From assembly GCA_038237475.1 (NCBI GenBank), contig JBBRYS010000004.1:1-64000 (forward strand): DNA of 64,000 bases, read 5' to 3'. The notes under the pieces are model-generated. The model worked only from the letters and a program-made list of their open reading frames with translations, ran no database searches and was not told the DNA's origin. Made by a program: the position numbers and the translations under genes. How positions within the stretch are numbered: the first letter of the stretch is position 1; every line of letters starts with the position of its first letter. The stretch comes from JAOAPY01 sp038237475. GTDB lineage: Bacteria; Acidobacteriota; Blastocatellia; Pyrinomonadales; Pyrinomonadaceae. Below are positions 34,667 to 43,944 of this stretch, piece by piece.

Positions 34667-35739
34667 ATGGTGGCAACAAATTGCTGTGGTATGATCGAAC
34701 ACGCATCAAAAACCCAAATTGAAGGCTTTTGCATAAGCGGCTTGCCTGAGGAGCAACTAGTGACTGTCGCCGACCATGTGGCGGCTTGTGAAACGTGTCA
34801 CCGAGAACTAGCTGACGCGCTACGGCTCCAAAGAGGCACTGAAGGAATCACCTTCACTTGCTCCAGAATTCTGGCTGAGACATGAGCATCTGAGTTATGA
34901 ACGACTCGTTGAGGTCGCGGAGCAGAGTTTAGACGTCACGGATCAGGAGATAGTGGATATCCACGTCAGCGTCTGCCCGATATGCCGGGAAGATCTTCGA
35001 AGCTTTCTGACTTTCCGAAAACAAATTGAGCCCGAGTTACTTGTCCGGTATGGCCCTGGAACGAAGAAGGCGCCGCACCGAGAGATTGAATTATCGAACT
35101 GGCGCCGCAGGTTCGCATGGAAACCGGCGTACGCAGCCGCAGCGGTCAATTTGATCGGAATTGCCGTTGCAATCACTGTCTTAGTTCTCAGGCACAGGAT
35201 GAACGGGTCGGAAGCATGGAAAACAACAACGCAGCAGACTTCTCCGGAACCAACCCCGAACAGCGAACGAGCGCGTGCGACCCTCTCGCCAGTCAGATCC
35301 CCACTTGGCGCTGAGTCGGCGTCAAATGGTCCTACGCCGACCACAACGCCGAGTCCCAAAGGGGCTGTCAACAAATCCTGTGCCGCCGATAATGACAGGG
35401 GACGCGATGGTTTTCGACGCAGCAGCGAACCTAGAATACCTCTCTAAAAAACCGATTGCTGTCACTGCTGCCAACGCAACCGGAGCAATTGTGGCCCCTC
35501 GGCAGGCTGTGCTTTCCAACGCCTCGCGCCTCGCAAGCTACGCCCATTTTTTCAGCGCGACTGAGGTAACGCTCCCGACAATAACCGATGTGGCGCTAAC
35601 CCCTGACACGCCAGTCGAAACATTTAAGTTGGGCTGGTTGTGGACCCTAAGTCTTTCATTTTCACGTTACGACGGCGACACATTGACCGGACATGTCGTC
35701 GGCACACTCACTGGCACTCCTCCTACTGGTGAAGCTTAG
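34667..35739 (+). pseudogene. Disrupted zinc-finger anti-sigma factor
   Basis: Three pieces in three different frames add up to a gene of the type that follows such sigma factors. Piece 1 (34667-34885) has a zinc-finger motif with CETCHRELADAL. Piece 2 continues near 34820-35447: LAPEFWLRHEHL, a second motif CPICREDLRSF, and one transmembrane segment (YAAAAVNLIGIAVAITVLVL). Piece 3 (open to 35739) starts near 35390 with GDAMVFDAAANLEYL. Frameshifts near 34820-34860 and 35320-35400 would be needed. If real, the sigma factor has lost its brake; if sequence errors, the gene is whole. The first join is convincing, the second less so. Confidence 0.65.
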
Positions 35740-36591
35740 TCGACCAATCACCTTCTAGAGAATCGAACGATGAGTCGACACTTAACGGAGGATGACCTAG
35801 CTTGAATTGTCCACGTTGCTAGCCGAAAACACAAACTTGGTACATCCGGAAATGCGTCAGACCAAAGTCGCATTCCTCCAGCACAACGCTTAGTTCGCCA
35901 CGGCGGATGCAGACGATTTCATTGAAGGCCGAGAGCGTGTGAACAATCGGGACGGCGACATCGGCTGCTCCTAGAGTGGCCCGCGTCTGAATCGAACTGC
36001 CTACTTTGCTGGATAACTCGGCGATCAGATAGAAGCACTGGTCAGCTTCAGATGCAGGCACATTCTCTTGTTAAATTCAGGTCCGTACCGCTCTCTCCAA
36101 ACGAGAGACGGTGAAGTGAGTTGTACCATTTGGTAGCTGAATAGTTACAAACTGGATGTCTCTTTCTGCAAAACCCCAGGGTCGCTTTCATAAACCCTAG
36201 TCCAACGGATCGATCGCCACACCCGAAAATCTTGGAAATCGTTCTGAAGCCAGTCCTCGCCAATGCAGGAGCCGATTGAACGACGACCAAACACGAGGCA
36301 GGGACTTGCCGGGCGCGAACAATACGCGAACATCGAAGACCCTAAAACAGCTTGAACCATCCCAAGCTATACTAAAACGCCTGTCTCATAAGTCCATCAC
36401 CCTCAGTGACATCACTTTGATTTCAAACCACTTTCACGATACGGTAGGCGGCCCTGTAAAGGCACGCACCTGGCGGACATTTTTTCATGCTCCGGACCGT
36501 GCTTGCGTGGTGTCTATTTCGAGCGTTCGATAGACACCAAGCCCGTGGTTGTCGCTGTAAGCGCTTGTGTCCATTGAACTTAGAGTTGATT
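35740..36591. other. Intergenic region between anti-sigma relic and tRNA-Leu
   Basis: About 850 bases without a supported gene. Two minus-strand frames of 80 codons (35819-36061 and 36048-36290) have no domain or ribosome site and may be decayed coding sequence. A hairpin lies at 36509-36538. No integrase gene and no second copy of the tRNA 3' end were found by eye. Confidence 0.5.
36509..36538. repeat. 30-bp inverted repeat
   Basis: GGTGTCTAT (36509-36517) pairs perfectly with ATAGACACC (36530-36538), with a partly complementary TCGA/TTCGA inside. It lies 54 bp before the tRNA-Leu 3' end. There is no T-tract on either side, so it is not a classical terminator. It could be a processing or protein-binding site. 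Confidence 0.5.
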
Positions 36592-36673
36592 TGCCGAAGG
36601 GGGGACTCGAACCCCCACGAGTTGCCTCACACGGCCCTCAACCGTGCGCGTCTGCCAGTTCCGCCACTTCGGC
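36592..36673 (-). tRNA. tRNA-Leu(GAG)
   Basis: The minus strand folds into a class II tRNA of 82 nt. The acceptor stem is GCCGAAG/CTTCGGC with discriminator A. The anticodon stem CACGG/CCGTG encloses TTGAGGG, so the anticodon is GAG. A long variable arm and a T-arm with GGTTCGAGTCC follow. CCA is not encoded. Its 3' end faces left, toward the defence island, the side where integrating elements usually sit. Confidence 0.95.
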
Positions 36674-36735
36674 TTGAGTTGTCAAAGGTGAGAATTACTT
36701 CCGCGGTCACCGCGTCTAACAATCAAAATTCCTAC

Positions 36736-36950
36736 CAATCGTCCAGCAGCTAGCTTTCTGTTAACGCTTGGGCAGCGACTCACTTTCCTAACAATCGTCC
36801 AGCAAATAGCTTTCTGTTAACGCTTGGGCAGCGACTCACTTTCCTAACAATCGTCCAGCAAAATAGCTTTCTGTTAACGCTTGGGCAGCCACTAACTTTC
36901 CTACCATTCGTCCAGCAACTGGCTTTCCATCAACGCTGTCCAGCACTACT
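36736..36950. repeat. 56-bp tandem repeat, nearly four copies
   Basis: Copies at 36736-36791, 36792-36847 (56 bp each) and 36848-36904 (57 bp) share CAATCGTCCAGCA, then TAGCTTTCTGTTAACGC and TTGGGCAGC. A fourth, diverged and shortened copy runs to about 36950. It fills the space between tRNA-Leu and the end of secG. No coding potential is visible. Confidence 0.9.
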
Positions 36951-37010
36951 CGTAATCTCGCAAACGGCAACTGGCTGTCACCTCGGGGCGTCCGCTAACC
37001 GTCTTTCAGA

Positions 37011-37418
37011 CTATTGTTTTGGCGAAGCCTTGACTGCGGGAGTGGCTGCCGGTTTCGTCGCGGGCTCAGTCGTTACGGAGCTCGTCGTAGTTGCCGGCGC
37101 CGGAGACGCTGCCGTTGCTGGAGCGGGCGACGGTGTGGGTGTCGGCGAAGCAAGCGGAACCGTTCCCGATTGCAGGACCGAGCGCGAGCCGTTGATGCCG
37201 GGCAGTGACAAGGTCAAAGCCAGCAACATAAAAGCGATCGCTGCTCCGATAGTTACCTTGGCCAGGATGTTCTGCGTGCCGCGTGGTCCAAAGGCTGTGC
37301 TCGAGACACTGCTCGTGAACAGAGCGCCCGCATCGGCCTTGCCTGGTTGCAGCAGGATCACCACCACGAGCACCGCACAGGAAATTACGAATAGCGTGAA
37401 TAAGGTATAGGCTAGCAT
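37011..37418 (-). CDS. secG: SecG, preprotein translocase subunit
   Basis: This 135-residue protein starts MLAYTLFTLFVISCAVLVVVILLQPGK with the usual first helix and the QPGK turn. It continues with GALFTSSVSSTAFGPRGTQN and a second helix (ILAKVTIGAAIAFMLLALTL). SecG helps SecYE export proteins. The last 50 residues are an Ala/Pro/Thr-rich tail typical of acidobacterial and other SecG proteins. It follows tpiA on the same strand after about 150 bp, completing the common gap-pgk-tpiA-secG order. Confidence 0.96.
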   Translation of the reverse strand: MLAYTLFTLFVISCAVLVVVILLQPGKADAGALFTSSVSSTAFGPRGTQNILAKVTIGAAIAFMLLALTLSLPGINGSRSVLQSGTVPLASPTPTPSPAPATAASPAPATTTSSVTTEPATKPAATPAVKASPKQ

Positions 37419-37569
37419 GTTAATAATCAGTCGTTAGTAGTCGTTGGTCAGTTGTTCTTTGTACGTGGTTCTTTGTGCTTTGCATGTTTCTCGAGCGAAA
37501 GATTTTGAGAACCCGACGCAAGCAGAAACAAGAACAACATTTAAGAAACAAAGAACTAACATCCCCGCA

Positions 37570-38331
37570 TTATGAGCGGCGGTAGTTCACTATCTGCGCG
37601 AAGCTTTCTGCTTTCAAACTCGCTCCGCCGACCAGCGCACCGTCGATGTCTTCCTGCGCCATCAGCGAATCAACATTGTCGGGCTTCACCGAACCGCCGT
37701 ACAAGATTCTCAGCTTGCGGCCAGCGTCTTCAGAGTGCCCATCCGCGAAAACGCGCCGGATAAACGCGTGCATTTCCTGCGCTTGCTCCGGCGTCGCTGT
37801 ACGTCCCGTGCCAATAGCCCAAACAGGCTCGTAGGCAACGATAATACGGTCGAGGTCTGAGGCTGTCAACCCGCTGAGTCCTCCGGTTAACTGCCCGTTT
37901 ACCACAGATTCAGCGATTCCCTGGTCTCGTTGGCCCAGGCTTTCACCCACACAGACGATGGCGCTCAGACCGGACGAAACAGCAGCCTGCACTTTGCGGC
38001 GGACCATACTGTCCGTTTCTGCATAGAACTGCCGGCGCTCAGAATGGCCGACGATTACGTAACTCGCGCCGACGTCGCTGAGCATGAAGGCGGCCACCTC
38101 ACCGGTCAGCGCGCCTTCAGCCACTTCGGGGGCGCAATCCTGTCCTGAAACCCGTATATTGGAGCCCTCCAGGCGGTCGGCAACAGTCTTAAGTGCCGTG
38201 AATACCGGGGCGATGATGACTTCACAATGATTGGCGTTGGCGACCAAAGGCTTCAAAGCCAGCGCAGTATCGACCGACTCGCTAACGGTCTTATACATTT
38301 TCCAATTACCGGCAATGACTGGTTTTCTCAT
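37570..38331 (-). CDS. tpiA: Triose-phosphate isomerase
   Basis: This 253-residue enzyme interconverts dihydroxyacetone phosphate and glyceraldehyde 3-phosphate in glycolysis. It starts MRKPVIAGNWKMYKT with the catalytic lysine. VIVGHSERRQ holds the histidine, VAYEPVWAIGTGRT the glutamate and flexible loop, and LYGGSVKPDN the phosphate-binding loop. It has the normal length and is complete. It lies 627 bp downstream of pgk, and that gap holds a truncated pseudogene. Confidence 0.98.
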   Translation of the reverse strand: MRKPVIAGNWKMYKTVSESVDTALALKPLVANANHCEVIIAPVFTALKTVADRLEGSNIRVSGQDCAPEVAEGALTGEVAAFMLSDVGASYVIVGHSERRQFYAETDSMVRRKVQAAVSSGLSAIVCVGESLGQRDQGIAESVVNGQLTGGLSGLTASDLDRIIVAYEPVWAIGTGRTATPEQAQEMHAFIRRVFADGHSEDAGRKLRILYGGSVKPDNVDSLMAQEDIDGALVGGASLKAESFAQIVNYRRS

Positions 38332-38348
38332 AGGTCAGCGGCTGATTC

Positions 38349-38390
38349 CTCTCTCAAAGCTCCAATGAACTCTCTCAAAGCTCCAATGAA
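38349..38390. repeat. 21-bp tandem duplication
   Basis: Two perfect adjoining copies of a 21-bp unit (CTCTCAAAGCTCCAATGAA with a leading CT) lie at 38349-38369 and 38370-38390, just upstream of the tpiA start. It would lie in the 5' untranslated region of tpiA if transcription comes from pgk. No function is apparent. Confidence 0.85.
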
Positions 38391-38658
38391 ACGGAAGCAC
38401 TGTACCACGGCCGGGAAACATCTTCACAAGCTCCCGAAAATAAAAATGCGCCCTGCATGACAAGCTTCGTCTTCGGTTCTCGCGTGAATAAGTTCGTCGG
38501 CAGCACGACACTGGTGGCCGGGTGGGAATCTGCCCAGTCCACTTCGCTGGGCGGTTCTTCCGTGGCTGCCTCAGTAAGAGCAAGAGTGAGTCTACCGGCC
38601 GGCCGGATCTTTCAAGCTCAATTGAATAATCAGCGCAAGCTGCCAAAAGGAGTTCACC

Positions 38659-38895
38659 ATGCAACGGGATTTCCGTCTCAACAGGGCATGGCAGGTCCTC
38701 ATACTTATTGCATCGCTCGTCAGCGCCGACGCAGCTCTGGGCCCGGGCTCTGGCTTTACCTATCAAGGGCGGCCCACCGACGGCGGTACGGCGGCCAACG
38801 GCAGTTACAACCTGCAGTTTAAGTTGTATGACACCGCGGTCGTCGGGACTGCACACAGATCAGCGCGATCCTCACTAAGCGCATACCAATGCTGA
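38659..38895 (+). pseudogene. Truncated secreted-protein gene fragment
   Basis: This 78-codon frame has a good ribosome site (AAAGGAG) and a signal peptide (VLILIASLVSADAA). It then shows GSGFTYQGRPTDGGTAANGS and YNLQFKLYDT, the start of a secreted-protein family common in Acidobacteriota and normally several hundred residues long. After VGTAHRS the family pattern is lost and the frame stops. The remainder is not found downstream, where pgk ends at 38958. It is best read as a gene remnant wedged on the opposite strand between tpiA and pgk. Confidence 0.6.
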
Positions 38896-38957
38896 GTGTC
38901 CGCACTGATAAGTCAAAATCAGTGGATGAAGGAGCTGGATGAAAGAGTAAGACGAAC

Positions 38958-40166
38958 TTATTTATCGGTGAGCGCAGCGACGCCTGGTAGTTCTTCGCCG
39001 GCAAGAAATTCGAGCGTCGCGCCGCCACCGGTTGAGATGTGAGTGATTCGATCGGCGACGCCGGCTTTGGTTACCGCAGCTACTGAGTCGCCCCCGCCGA
39101 CAATCACAGTAGCACCGCGATCGGCCGCTTCCGCGACTGCATGAGCTATACCGATGGTACCCTCATCGAAAGGCGGCTCTTCAAATACGCCCATCGGTCC
39201 GTTCCAAATAATCGTGCGCGCATCGCTCAATGCGTTGGCAAAGTGCGCCACCGTTTCGACTCCGATGTCCATGCCCGCGTGTCCAGCGTTCGTGAACTCG
39301 ATGGGAATAGTCTTGGAAAGAATGTGTTGTCCTTTGATTGGTTCGTAACTGTCAACGACCTGGTGATCAGTTGGCAGAACCAGATCCACTCCGGTGGTTG
39401 CGGCGCGCTCCCTGATCTGGCGGGCCGTGTCGAGCATTTCATTTTCGACGAGCGATTTTCCAACAGTAAAACCTTCGGCTTTCAGAAAGGTATAAGCCAT
39501 AGCACCGCCAATCAATATCCGGTCTACCTTGCGATCAATCAAGGCATTGATAACCGGAATCTTGTCGGACACTTTGGCCCCGCCCAAAATGGCCACAAAA
39601 GGATGTTCGGGATCGTTAATGACTTTGCCCAGATAGGCGAGTTCCTTTTCCATCAGCAGCCCGGCTGCCGATTTCGCGACGTACTTTGTGATGCCTACGG
39701 TTGACGCATGCGCACGGTGCGCTGCGCCGAAAGCATCGTTCACAAAAAGATCACAGAGACTTGCCAGTTGCTGCGCGAAGCCGTCGTCGTTCTTTTCTTC
39801 CTCAGGATGAAAGCGAAGATTCTCGAGCAACACGACTTCGCCCGCCTGCAACGCATTTACTTTAGCTTGCGCCTTTTCTCCAACGCAGTCCTCAGCAAAA
39901 ACAATCGGGCGCCCTAATAGTTCTGAAAGATGAGTTGCGACCGGGCGCAAACTATATTTTTCCACGCGTTGTCCTTTGGGCCGGCCCAAATGAGAGGCGA
40001 GAATGACTCGCGCGCCCTGCTCGATCGCGTAATTGATCGTGGGCAGGGCCGCGCGGATGCGCGTATCGTCGTCGACCTTGCCGTCATCGAGCGGCACATT
40101 GAAATCTACGCGAACGAAAACGCGCTGACCTTTTAGTTCGAGATCTTTGATTGAAAGTTTTGACAT
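38958..40166 (-). CDS. pgk: Phosphoglycerate kinase
   Basis: This 402-residue enzyme moves the phosphate of 1,3-bisphosphoglycerate to ADP in glycolysis. The start at 40166 (MSKLSIKDLELKGQRVFVRV) fits the family; an in-frame start at 40220 does not. RVDFNVPLDDGKV, HLGRPKG, LLENLRFHPEE, AILGGAKVSDKI and GGGDSVAA are the conserved blocks. The nucleotide-binding C-terminus is complete. It is the second gene of gap-pgk-tpiA-secG. Confidence 0.98.
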   Translation of the reverse strand: MSKLSIKDLELKGQRVFVRVDFNVPLDDGKVDDDTRIRAALPTINYAIEQGARVILASHLGRPKGQRVEKYSLRPVATHLSELLGRPIVFAEDCVGEKAQAKVNALQAGEVVLLENLRFHPEEEKNDDGFAQQLASLCDLFVNDAFGAAHRAHASTVGITKYVAKSAAGLLMEKELAYLGKVINDPEHPFVAILGGAKVSDKIPVINALIDRKVDRILIGGAMAYTFLKAEGFTVGKSLVENEMLDTARQIRERAATTGVDLVLPTDHQVVDSYEPIKGQHILSKTIPIEFTNAGHAGMDIGVETVAHFANALSDARTIIWNGPMGVFEEPPFDEGTIGIAHAVAEAADRGATVIVGGGDSVAAVTKAGVADRITHISTGGGATLEFLAGEELPGVAALTDK

Positions 40167-40374
40167 AGACGAAAGTCGTACTTTGTATTTGGCGCTTTGC
40201 AGTGGCCTCAACGCAAACACCGAAGGACGTTTAGCCGCGGATTACGCGGATAAAAACCGGGTCTGAATTGCCCCGGTTCAGAATTTCCCTGATTCTGAAC
40301 CGCGTTTCATCCGTGTCCATCTGCGGCTATATTCTCTACAGTGGCTCAAACGCACGATGCAATTTTATAAGACT

Positions 40375-41382
40375 CTACAAGCCCTGCTTCGTTATGTATT
40401 CAATCAAATCCCTGACGCGGCAGGAATACCCCCACTCGTTGTCATACCAGGAAAGAATCTTAATCATGTTGCCACCAATTACTTTGGTATATTCCGCATC
40501 GACAATTGAAGAATGAGGGTTGCCCTTGAAGTCCACCGAGACCAGCGGTTCTTCACAAAATGCCAAAATACCGCGCAGCTCGCCCTCGGCCGCTGCTTTC
40601 AGCGCGGCGTTGACTTCCTCGGTCGTCGTATCTCGCTCGACGTCCATAACCACGTCTACCAGCGAGACGTTTGGTGTGGGCACGCGCACTGAAATTCCAT
40701 CGAACTTCCCTTTCAGTTCAGGGAGCACCAGCGAGACAGCCTTGGCTGCGCCGGTCGAGGTTGGAATCATCGAAAGTGCGGCTGCGCGAGCGCGACGCAA
40801 ATCCTTGTGCGGCAAATCAAGCAACTGTTGATCGTTGGTGTAAGAATGAATCGTCGTCATCTGCGCTGAGCGGATGCCGAACTTTTCATGAATCACTTTG
40901 GCTACCGGCGCCAGGCAGTTTGTCGTGCAGGAAGCATTGGAAATAATGTGGTGCGCGGCCGGATCGTATTTGTCCTGATTGACACCAAGGACGATGGTGA
41001 TGTCTTCGTTCTTGGCGGGCGCACTGATGATTACTTTCTTGACGCTGCCGTGCAGGTGCTTCCTCGCGTCTTCGGCTTTGGTAAAAATGCCCGTCGACTC
41101 AATCACTATGTCCGCACCGACTGACTCCCAATCGATAGCAGCCGGATCCCGTTGAGAGAAAACGCGAAACTCTTCGCCTTCTACGTTGATGCCGGACTCG
41201 GTCGCCGTAATGTCTTTGTCCAGATTGCCATGCACTGAATCGTATTTCAGCAAGTGCGCGAGCGTGCGAGTGTCGGTCAGGTCATTCACCGCTACGAAAT
41301 CGATATCAGAGTTACCGAGCGATGCTCGAAACACATTACGACCGATGCGGCCGAATCCATTGATGCCAACCTTGACTGCCAT
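40375..41382 (-). CDS. gap: Glyceraldehyde-3-phosphate dehydrogenase
   Basis: This 335-residue enzyme oxidises glyceraldehyde 3-phosphate with NAD and phosphate. The NAD fold starts at VGINGFGRIGRNVFRA. The catalytic cysteine is in SNASCTTNCLAPVAKV. SWYDNEWGYSCRV is the usual C-terminal block. AAGGAGA precedes the ATG. It is the first gene of the glycolytic operon; its promoter should lie in 41383-41881. Confidence 0.98.
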   Translation of the reverse strand: MAVKVGINGFGRIGRNVFRASLGNSDIDFVAVNDLTDTRTLAHLLKYDSVHGNLDKDITATESGINVEGEEFRVFSQRDPAAIDWESVGADIVIESTGIFTKAEDARKHLHGSVKKVIISAPAKNEDITIVLGVNQDKYDPAAHHIISNASCTTNCLAPVAKVIHEKFGIRSAQMTTIHSYTNDQQLLDLPHKDLRRARAAALSMIPTSTGAAKAVSLVLPELKGKFDGISVRVPTPNVSLVDVVMDVERDTTTEEVNAALKAAAEGELRGILAFCEEPLVSVDFKGNPHSSIVDAEYTKVIGGNMIKILSWYDNEWGYSCRVRDLIEYITKQGL

Positions 41383-41881
41383 GCTTTTGTCTCCTTTTCG
41401 ATCCCTGGAACTTTAATATTCAGCGCGAATTCGTTTTTGGCGTCCCGCTAACGGGACATGCTTGATCCCAATTCCGAGATTTAGATGCTGCTGGGATAGT
41501 GTTCATTGAAAGGTAAGCTGGAAGATTATTCGCCACTTCTGCGGGTGTCAAGTGAGGGCACTGTCATTGTCATCGGGGTGGAATCATCTGGGAACATACT
41601 ACTAACAGTTGATGTGGGCCAACAACTTTCGGTACTGAAAATCCTCACAGTCCGGGACAGGTAGTTCAAAGACAGCGACGTCCAGGCGAACTTATGACCG
41701 CCGATCTAAAGCTAGTGATTGGCATGCAGACTGCTTTGCATTTCAACGATGACAGCATGTTTTTGAAACAGAGCTGGTGCATAAAGCGTAGTACGCCTTG
41801 ATTTAGCGGACTCTGTCAGCGTTAATCTAGTCCTGGCAGAGCCCGTTTTTCAATAATTGCTTCCCAAGGAGTTTTGGTCCG
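41383..41881. other. Divergent intergenic region with short palindrome
   Basis: These 499 bases lie between gap (leftward) and a TolC-like gene (rightward). No gene is visible. GTCCCGCTAACGGGAC at 41442-41457 is a perfect six-base stem with a four-base loop, about 60 bp before the gap start. A similar short palindrome, GTCCGCTATGCGGAC, is at 47379-47393. Promoters for both flanking genes are expected here but not obvious. Confidence 0.5.
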
Positions 41882-43822
41882 ATGGATATTGTTGACGCTA
41901 TCAGAGTGATGAGGGTTTGTGTGGTGAGTGCAGCGCTGTTGCTTCCGAATGCTGCGGTTCTAGCTCAGCAACCGGCCTCGAAACTACCGGCGAGCAATCC
42001 AGCTCAGCGAGGCGCTTCGCGGCCGCCAGGCTCACAGCAGAACCCGGCGACTCCACCGGGAACACGCCCTGACACTCAGAATCCGGCCACTGCGCCCGGG
42101 ACTCAACAACCCGCACCGCAGACACCACCGGGTTCGACAGTAGAACCGACGGCCACAGACCAGCAGAGGCCGACGAGCCAGCCCAGTCCTTTGACGTCGA
42201 CTCCAACTGCTTCGCCTGCGCCTGCCGATCAAAATTCGCAGGAGCCCCGGGAACCCAATTTCCCGACCCTGGAGCCGAGACCGCTGCCGCCACTACCAAA
42301 TTTGACCCGGCTGGGTGTAGTCAGCGGGAACGTGGTCAGTCTCTCTCTTAATGAAGCGATCCGGTTGGCGCTTGCTAACAACAATGACATTGAAGTGTCA
42401 AAAGATGACGTGCGAATCGCGGAATCACAGTTACGCGCTCTGGAAGGGGTCTACGATATCTTTTTTACAATCACTCCGCAGATCGACAATCGTGTTACTC
42501 CAATTCAAAACGTTTTCAGTGGCGCGCCGACAGGCAAGCTTTCGACAAATGTTTTCTCCGTGAGCCCTGCGCTCACCAAGTCGTTTCGCCAGGGTGGCGG
42601 CACGTACGAAGTGAGTTTCAGCAACAACCGCAACACTACCAGCGCGACCAGCAGTACTTTGAATCCATACTATTCCTCCAACCTGGCTTTGATCGTAAAC
42701 CAACCACTGTTTCGTAACCGGTCCATCGATAACAACCGGCATCAGATTAGAGTACAAAAAAAGCGGGTGGAGCAGTCAGACGCTGACTTTCGCCGCCGGA
42801 CGATTGATGTTATCTCCCAGGTACAGTCTGCCTATTGGGACCTGGTCTTTGCGATGCGTGATCAGCAAGTACAACTGGACAATGTCAACCTCTCGCGTGA
42901 GAACCTGCGACAGATTGAGGCGCAAATTTCTGCCGGAGCCAAGGCCCCGTTGGATCGTTCGGAAGTACTGACGGAACTTGCCAATCGAGAGTCGTCTCTC
43001 TTGTCGGCCACTCAGACCGTTTCGATTGCTGAAAATGGTCTGAAGCAGTTGATTCTGAAGGATTCAATGGCGCCACAATGGTCGGCTCAGATCACTCCGA
43101 CGGATTCGCCAGTAGTAGATACGACACCGGTCAATCTCAACGACTCGCTTACTGAAGCGCGAAAGAATCGCCCCGAACTGCAGCGACTGCGCCTGCAGAA
43201 CGAAATCAATGGAATCGATCTGCAGTACTTTAGAAATCAGACCAAACCCCAGGTTGATCTCCAGGCTACGTTCGCGACGACGGGCCTGGCGGGAACCCCT
43301 TGTGACGCAGCGGTAAGAGTCTGCTCGGGAACTCCGCCGCCTTTTCTCGTCGGCGGATACTTCAAAGACTTGAGCAACCTGGCCAAGTTCCAGACGCGTA
43401 ACATCACGGTTGGAGTAGCAATCCAAATTCCGCTTCACAACACTACCGCCAAAGCGAATCTCGCCACCGCCCGGATTCAGAAGGAGCAACTCGAGGCTTC
43501 AGTGCGTTCTACCGAACAAGTGGTCGAAGTTGACGTGCGCAATGCGGCGCAAAATGTCGAGTCCTCTAGACAGCAGGTGCTTACCGCTCGCGAGGCACGG
43601 CGCAACGCTGAGATTCAATTAGAAGGTGAACAGCGGCTGTACTCGGTGGGACGGTCAACCACCTACCTGCTGATCCAGCGGCAGAATGCTTTGGCAAATG
43701 CTCGCGATTCCGAAGTGCGAGCCGAAACAAACTACAGCAAAGCCGTATCAAATCTGCAGCATGCGACATCAACTACGCTGCATGCGAATAACGTTTTCGT
43801 GGACAACCCACTCCAGCCCTAG
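41882..43822 (+). CDS. TolC-like outer membrane efflux protein
   Basis: This 646-residue protein has a signal peptide ending in AAVLAQQ, then a Pro/Thr/Gln-rich stretch (about 30-130) that may cross the periplasm or cell wall as a linker. Two TolC-type repeats follow, with SLNEAIRLALANNNDIEVSK at the first and LTEARKNRPELQRLRL at the second. TolC-like proteins form trimeric export channels with inner-membrane pumps. AAGGAG lies before the ATG. No pump gene is adjacent, so its partner is elsewhere. Confidence 0.9.
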   Translation: MDIVDAIRVMRVCVVSAALLLPNAAVLAQQPASKLPASNPAQRGASRPPGSQQNPATPPGTRPDTQNPATAPGTQQPAPQTPPGSTVEPTATDQQRPTSQPSPLTSTPTASPAPADQNSQEPREPNFPTLEPRPLPPLPNLTRLGVVSGNVVSLSLNEAIRLALANNNDIEVSKDDVRIAESQLRALEGVYDIFFTITPQIDNRVTPIQNVFSGAPTGKLSTNVFSVSPALTKSFRQGGGTYEVSFSNNRNTTSATSSTLNPYYSSNLALIVNQPLFRNRSIDNNRHQIRVQKKRVEQSDADFRRRTIDVISQVQSAYWDLVFAMRDQQVQLDNVNLSRENLRQIEAQISAGAKAPLDRSEVLTELANRESSLLSATQTVSIAENGLKQLILKDSMAPQWSAQITPTDSPVVDTTPVNLNDSLTEARKNRPELQRLRLQNEINGIDLQYFRNQTKPQVDLQATFATTGLAGTPCDAAVRVCSGTPPPFLVGGYFKDLSNLAKFQTRNITVGVAIQIPLHNTTAKANLATARIQKEQLEASVRSTEQVVEVDVRNAAQNVESSRQQVLTAREARRNAEIQLEGEQRLYSVGRSTTYLLIQRQNALANARDSEVRAETNYSKAVSNLQHATSTTLHANNVFVDNPLQP

Positions 43823-43944
43823 CTGGTCCGATTGCGGCAGGAAGTTGGTTCGCCCGGTCAGCCGGAAGGTATACTGGCAGCGAGCGACGAGCAGTGTGGC
43901 TACGCTCACGTCATCAATTCCACGTCCGGTTGAGCCAGCGCCTG

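Noticed and set aside
35819..36290. Two minus-strand 80-codon frames
   Set aside because: No domain, ribosome site or conserved pattern; kept only as possible decayed sequence.
36592..36612. Direct repeat of the tRNA-Leu 3' end as an attachment site
   Set aside because: No second copy was noticed by eye in the window; a computed search would be needed to be sure.
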